From Phlebotomus papatasi (taxonomy: Eukaryota; Arthropoda; Insecta; Diptera; Psychodidae), in contig NC_077223.1 in the NCBI RefSeq assembly GCF_024763615.1, forward strand, positions 12,214,001 through 12,278,000: 64,000 nucleotides of DNA. The letters are read 5' to 3'. Position numbers and translations under genes: made by a program. Position 1 is the first letter of the stretch; each line of letters begins with the position of its first letter. Below, piece by piece: positions 58,550 to 64,000 of this stretch. The notes under the pieces are model-generated. The model did not search any database. It was not told the origin of the DNA and saw only the letters and a list, made by a program, of their open reading frames with translations.

Positions 58550-58557
58550 TTTATATA
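58550..58557 (-). promoter_or_regulatory. TATA box of the resilin-like gene
   Basis: TATATAAA on the minus strand, about 217 bp upstream of the start codon. It predicts a transcription start near 58520 and a 5' UTR of about 190 nt. Confidence 0.55.
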
Positions 58558-59118
58558 TCTGCCGCGTGAATCTTGGCGATCTCATTCATAAAAAGGTGGT
58601 GTTTAAGCGGTGCTCTTCTTCGCTGTAGGACGGAAAAGTGCTTCAAAGACGATGGAGTGAATGTACGATTGGTGGTCAGAATGAGACAACTCTGGAGTGG
58701 TACTGAGTCTTGGTAGAAATAATGCGAAGAAGTGAAAGAGATACTCAGAGGGAGTCACATAAATATTTTTTTTCTTCACTTCTATACTCACTAAAAGTCT
58801 GAAGGAAAACTATGCCTATGATGGTAACAATTTGGGTGGTAAGAAAAGTGATGGTTCCTCCATCCCAAGTATGCAGCAATGTTACAATTTCGCAATGATC
58901 AACATACAATACCCGTTGCAAAGCAGTTCATCTTGGTGAAATATGTGCGCAAGGTATCCGTCATTTATTTATGATGATCACGAATAATCAATGTGGGGCA
59001 ATAGCAACTTGGCTTATAAGAATTTTTTCCACCTTCATCATCTCTTATTCCTGGACGGCACAAAGAATTGTGAAATTGGAATTTTCACTGTGATCAACGA
59101 GGGAAATTTTAGGAAATT
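58558..59118. other. Upstream region of the resilin-like gene
   Basis: No gene. Presumed regulatory region; no specific site recognised. Confidence 0.3.
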
Positions 59119-59192
59119 TAGGGTAAGATGGGGTAATTTGCGATCATGTCTAATTTGGAATTTTGAGATTCCCTAGCAGTTTTATGCCCTAG

Positions 59193-59303
59193 ACACGCTT
59201 ACGACTTAAACCGAGAGACGGCTTAGTGGAAAATGATTGAAATGTAATTTAACCATTATTTCTAATATAATTAACGCTAAGCCGTCTCTTGGCTAATCCT
59301 CAG
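59193..59303. mobile_element. Small hairpin element inside the outer element
   Basis: ACGACTTAAACCGAGAGACG(GCTTAG) and CTAAGCCGTCTCTTGGCTAA are inverted with about 70 bp between them. Ends are not fixed precisely. Confidence 0.5.
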
Positions 59304-59369
59304 GTCTGTCAAGGTCCTTAGATGGCAAAAGGTAGAAACGACGAAGAAGTGCTCTTGAGGTATTTATTG

Positions 59370-59967
59370 TAGGAGAGACTGGGGTAAAATTTGTCAAAAC
59401 GAAAATTTCAATATTCACTATTTTCTAAAATGAAATAGATTGAGGCTTGTAATTTTTATTATAGATAGCCTTCATGAACCTTCTTAAACTTACAAAGTTT
59501 CAAGGAATTCGAGAAAGATTTATGTAAAATAAAAAATAATGAAATTTTGAGACATATTTTTGGGATATTTGGTTTACAGAAAATATCAATACTGATTAGC
59601 TCAATTTAAACACATTTCTCGTTAAGATAGAGAAAAATTATTTTCGAAAAAGTTGTATAGAGGGAGAAATTTCGTATAAAAATATGTCTATTTGATATTT
59701 TTAACGTTTGCGAGAGTAAAACGTTAAAACTTATCAGAAGACTCACAAAATTTGCCCTAGCAATTTTGAGAATTTCCACAAAATAGACTTTTAGAAAATG
59801 ATTTGAAAATCACATTTTTTTTTAGATAGAGGAAAATAGTCTTCTGCAATGTTGTAGAGCAGTAAATTTCCAATAAAAATATGCTCATTATAAAACGTTT
59901 AAGTTTTCTCAGAGCTCGTGAAAGAATTAAATATGCGTTTTCACAAGTTTTGCCCCAGTCTCCCCTA
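59370..59967. mobile_element. TIR element with TAGGAGAGACTGGGG ends (inner)
   Basis: TAGGAGAGACTGGGGTAAAA at the left and TTTTGCCCCAGTCTCCCCTA at the right. 598 bp, no frame. The internal words AGGAAAATAGTCTTCTGCAA and AGTTGTATAGAGGGAGAAAT show no coding. It inserted into the outer 59119-60066 element. Confidence 0.8.
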
Positions 59968-60066
59968 CTTCTCCTTGGTTTTATTTCCTCTTTGACCGTA
60001 TGAAACAGTGAGAAAATCCCAAAATTCCAAAATAGAAATGATTTCGAATTATCCCATCTTACCCTA

Positions 60067-60583
60067 ACTGATCTTTATAAGGAAAAGTGCAAAACGTAAA
60101 GAAGAGAAAAAACTGCCGTATAAACCGAAAATATTTAAAAGATCTTAGAATAAATTTCGGAATTCTGGACACAATGTGGAATTCCAGACAAATCAATTTG
60201 GAAGTTTGAACTCTAAATAATCTAGTAATAATTTAAAAAAAATACAAAACTCTTAAGATTATTTGATTTATTGTTTAAAAAAAAACGTTGTCAAGACTTT
60301 GAATTGGTTGGTCCGTAATTCATCGTTATCCGGAATTTTAAATTTTACCTTAAATACAAGGGACTCAAATGGGTTGAGAAAAAATGGTGGATTTAGGTAG
60401 TTTAATAAATTTCAATCTTGATTTCAATGTTGTAAAATATTCTAAAAAGAATATTTTTGTTTTTTTTAATACTTAATTTATAATCTGTTTCAAAAGATAA
60501 AAAAAATTGAAGACAGATCTCTAAGTTCTGAGGCAAATCTTAAATCTAGTGAGTTTTCAGTGTGATTCGGATTCTCTATTAAA
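60067..60583. other. AT-rich DNA before the gap
   Basis: Nothing recognisable. Confidence 0.3.
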
Positions 60584-61083
60584 NNNNNNNNNNNNNNNNN
60601 NNNNNNNNNNNNNNNNNNNNNNNNNNNNNNNNNNNNNNNNNNNNNNNNNNNNNNNNNNNNNNNNNNNNNNNNNNNNNNNNNNNNNNNNNNNNNNNNNNNN
60701 NNNNNNNNNNNNNNNNNNNNNNNNNNNNNNNNNNNNNNNNNNNNNNNNNNNNNNNNNNNNNNNNNNNNNNNNNNNNNNNNNNNNNNNNNNNNNNNNNNNN
60801 NNNNNNNNNNNNNNNNNNNNNNNNNNNNNNNNNNNNNNNNNNNNNNNNNNNNNNNNNNNNNNNNNNNNNNNNNNNNNNNNNNNNNNNNNNNNNNNNNNNN
60901 NNNNNNNNNNNNNNNNNNNNNNNNNNNNNNNNNNNNNNNNNNNNNNNNNNNNNNNNNNNNNNNNNNNNNNNNNNNNNNNNNNNNNNNNNNNNNNNNNNNN
61001 NNNNNNNNNNNNNNNNNNNNNNNNNNNNNNNNNNNNNNNNNNNNNNNNNNNNNNNNNNNNNNNNNNNNNNNNNNNNNNNNNNN
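60584..61083. other. Assembly gap (500 N)
   Basis: Exactly 500 N. A round number means the true length is unknown. Any frame crossing it is an artefact. Confidence 0.99.
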
Positions 61084-62107
61084 CTACTTAAGCTTTTTAG
61101 TGTCTGGCTATTTTTTCTCTTCTCTTTTTTTCTTTTTACTGCTCATTTTTTGTAAACTCTTTGGATGATCCATATGGTTCGTACAACCTGAGAAAACATT
61201 TCCACCGTTTTTACTCTGAAAGTTGGTCACCAACGCTAAGACGGTGGTGGCCGCTATTACAAAAATGTGAAGCACTATATCAAAGGACGTTATATTAATA
61301 AATAATAAAATGAAATTAAAGTTGAACATTGAAATAATAGTGAATATTATTAATATTAATTTGTTAACGAAACGACATTAATCTCTCTATATCTTTTCCC
61401 TTACTCTGCAATAAACCTTGAAGTTTTAGTTCTTTAAATCTAAGATGAAGTTAAGTGAGAGGTAAATTCTTGTTCCTTTATTAAAAAAAAATATTAATTG
61501 CAAAATGAAAATTTTCTTCAGGAATTTGAACTGAAACGCATCAAAATACTCTGAAATCTATGTGGTTAAACTTTTGAAATATCTTTTATTTTTAAAGACA
61601 ATCCTTAGAATTTTTAAATTAAATAATTAGTACTTTCCATGTTTCCCTGAAGAATTATCTTTTCAAATTAAAAATCTCAGAATGTTAGTATTTCAAAACT
61701 TTCGAATCAAGCTATACACCCTTTGTTGGTATGTGGACCTTTCACAATTCTAAAGTTTTAATTATAATTTTTTGCGATTAATTTTAAAACTAGTTTGAAA
61801 AGTATTTTAGACTTTTAACAACGGAAAATCCTCGGAACAACTTTTAGAAAAATATTATTTTTTGAAAATTTGTTTGAGCAATATTTTTTTTTTGATTTTC
61901 TAGGACAGTTATTTTGGTTAAAAAAATGTATAAAAGTAATGAAATAAATCGATTTGCCAACCCACTTGAATTATTTCTTAATTCTGATCTAAAGTACATA
62001 CCTACTTTAGAAAAATATGATTTTTATTTTGAAAATATTAAATTTTTATAAATGTTGTTAGTTTTGTTCTTAAATGTAGACTTTAGCTAATGTGATACTT
62101 TGGAGAT
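61084..62107. other. AT-rich intergenic DNA
   Basis: No gene or repeat that I can support. Confidence 0.35.
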
Positions 62108-62828
62108 CTGTAGCCGAATTTTACAATATCAAATATGAAAATGAGATTTTCAAATGTGAGAATCCTATTCTCAAACTCACACTACTCACTTTGATTGAGA
62201 ACGTTGTTCGAAAAATTGCATGCAAATCGCACAATAAGATGCTCAATCATATTGCAATATTCATAAAAAATAATAAATAGTATCATTTTAAGTAGTTTTA
62301 ATTAGTAGCCGAATTTTACAATATCAAATATGAGAATAAGATTTTCAAATGTGAGAATCCTATCCTCAAACTCACACTACTCACATTGATTTGAGAACGT
62401 TTTGTTCGAAAAATCGTATGCAACTTGCACAATGAGGTGCTCAGAGTAAAAGTGGACCGTTTTAATAGGGAATGGCATACAATGGAGACCACTCTTGCAC
62501 TAAGCGTCTCCAATGTGAGTTGAGTTTCAACTCAATGTGAGTAAAATTGTGTGAGTTTGAGCAAAAAAGTTTGAGTTTGGTAACTGAGTAAACTCAACAT
62601 TTTCATCTTTCACATTTACTAAAAACAAATATGTTCAAAAACATCTAAAATGATACTATTTATTATTTTTTATGAATATTGCAATATGATTGAGCATCTT
62701 ATTGTGCGATTTGCATGCAATTTTTCGAACAACGTTCTCAATCAAAGTGAGTAGTGTGAGTTTGAGAATAGGATTCTCACATTTGAAAATCTCATTTTCA
62801 TATTTGATATTGTAAAATTCGGCTACAG
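62108..62828. repeat. Perfect 182-bp inverted repeat with 357-bp spacer
   Basis: Arm 1 (62108-62289, starting CTGTAGCCGAATTTTACAAT) and arm 2 (62647-62828) are reverse complements with no difference that I can find. The spacer contains a third, diverged direct copy of the first two-thirds of the arm (about 62305-62440), plus repeats of the GTGAGTTTGAG type. No TIR/TSD structure is clear. Transcription would give a long duplex RNA. Confidence 0.85.
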
Positions 62829-63970
62829 GCTACTTTTTAAATCGAGAAGTAGTTGAATTAAAAAGACTGTTGACATTTTTCAAATTTGGTCTCGATTAGA
62901 ATGATACAAATATGCTTAAATTTGTTATGGTTTTTCTTAGTTTTGTTATGATTTTTCATAATTGAAACATTTTCATAGAATTTGTAATAAATACGAGTAT
63001 GTAGGTTTAGAAAAGCTATAAGCTGGTGACATTTCGGTTCCAAACCCCAAGTGCCCGAATTTGAGAGAGTCTACCGGAGATTTACTGATTGAAATCAACG
63101 TATTTACGTTTTCTAAATATGAAAAAGATGCAGGCCTAGTTAAAAATTCTTTTTTGATTTGTATTTTTTTGTTTTTTGAAAGGCTCTCAGACCTTCTATT
63201 TTAGTGAGACACCCTTGAGGAGATTATACCAGCCCGAAGATTTTATCTCAGGAACAAACCCCTGCGAGAGATTTTTCAAAACACTCCAATGCTATTTTGG
63301 AGGCTTCTACGTTTCGGTTTCAATAATAAAATCCTTAAAAATAATTTATTTTGAAAATTAAGACTAACATAGAAAGTTAAAACACATTTTATTACGGAAA
63401 TCTTTGAAATTGATGCACTCCTGAATGGTTGATGAAATAACAAGGAATCAGTGTCTTATTAACTTGATGTCATCACTCAGTGGAATCTTCCCTTAGGGGG
63501 ATCATTTTCACTCAATTTTGTTTGCATATGCAGAAGATTAATTTGGGATTTTTGTTGTGCTGGAAAACTCGTGGATACAAATCCTCGTACGTGTAGGTAT
63601 AGATCGTCATTAAGACTTTGGAGACTGCAATGATCCATTTACTTTGTATAATAGCGCTAAAAGCATCCAATGGGCGATGGTGTCATTAGCATGATGTAAG
63701 GCTTCCATCTCGGTGCACAGCACTATTTAATCACAGAGGAGATGGCGTCGAACCACACGAAAAAGACATAGGTAACAATAATATATTAGCTTCTGCGAAA
63801 AATTAAATTACATCAGATGAAATTCCCATTTGATCCTCAGCAATTCACCCTTTTTCCAATTTGCAATTAATCCAGTGGAAATAGGTATAATTCAAGTATC
63901 ACGATCTGACAATTATTTAATAGAGACACTGTGGAATCCTCCATGGGGCCCTCCTTTTGCCACTCACATT
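62829..63970. other. Intergenic DNA at the right edge
   Basis: No gene is supported. The part from about 63480 is less AT-rich and may be close to a gene lying to the right. Confidence 0.3.
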
Positions 63971-64000
63971 TTGCCCAACATCATGCCTCTTGCAATCTTG

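Larger units (their letters stand above)
59119..60066. mobile_element. TIR element with TAGGGTAAGATGGGG ends (outer)
   Basis: TAGGGTAAGATGGGGTAATT at the left and AATTATCCCATCTTACCCTA at the right, with subterminal TTTGGAATTTTGAGATT / AATCCCAAAATTCCAAA also inverted. It hosts the two elements listed next. Confidence 0.8.

Noticed and set aside
60549..61091. 180-codon frame made mostly of unknown residues
   Set aside because: Produced by the 500-N assembly gap.
1..64000. CRISPR arrays, operons, bacterial-type promoters
   Set aside because: Introns, TATA boxes, polyadenylation signals and insect gene families show this is eukaryotic nuclear DNA; no regularly spaced short repeats were seen.

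Overview
This is nuclear DNA of an insect, most probably a nematoceran fly; a sand-fly-like dipteran is my inference, not something the sequence proves. The evidence is AT-rich intergenic DNA, GT-AG introns, insect-only gene families (ZAD zinc finger, RR-2 cuticle protein, antigen-5-like CAP protein) and dense MITEs. The window holds seven protein genes I can support. A 500-base run of N at 60584-61083 is an assembly gap.

Layout. 1-11.6 kb has no gene I can defend; it holds TIR elements and two GC-richer islands. 11.7-23.7 kb (+) is a large two-exon C2H2 zinc-finger gene whose 9.2-kb intron is packed with nested transposons, including a 4.1-kb hAT-like element with an intact 8-bp target duplication. 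24-30 kb is transposon-rich and gene-poor. 30.5-31.3 kb (+) is a single-exon secreted CAP/antigen-5-like gene. 31.8-38.8 kb is again MITEs and a segmental duplication. 38.9-40.4 kb (-) is a ZAD plus seven-finger zinc-finger gene, 42.9-43.9 kb (-) an HMCES/SRAP DNA-protein-crosslink gene and 46.3-46.9 kb (+) proteasome beta-3. 47.3-51.0 kb and 53.8-58.3 kb (both -) are two secreted cuticle-type genes, the second resilin-like with an RR-2 chitin-binding domain. 58.6-64 kb is intergenic, with nested TIR elements and a perfect 182-bp inverted repeat.

Five genes needed exon reconstruction. The ZAD gene has its first zinc ligands in a separate 36-codon exon. HMCES has its catalytic Cys2 in a 20-nt first coding exon. 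Both cuticle genes start with a 2-3 codon exon. The zinc-finger gene joins exons in phase 0.

The genes do not form a pathway. The two cuticle genes are a plausible local pair: same strand, same architecture, TATA promoters. The rest are housekeeping or regulatory neighbours. The most unusual content is the layered non-autonomous DNA-transposon landscape, in which many families share a TAGGG-type terminus and TA ends, and two decayed coding remnants of unknown origin (49.0-49.5 kb and 41.5-41.8 kb). I found no CRISPR array, no true tRNA or rRNA gene and no operon.
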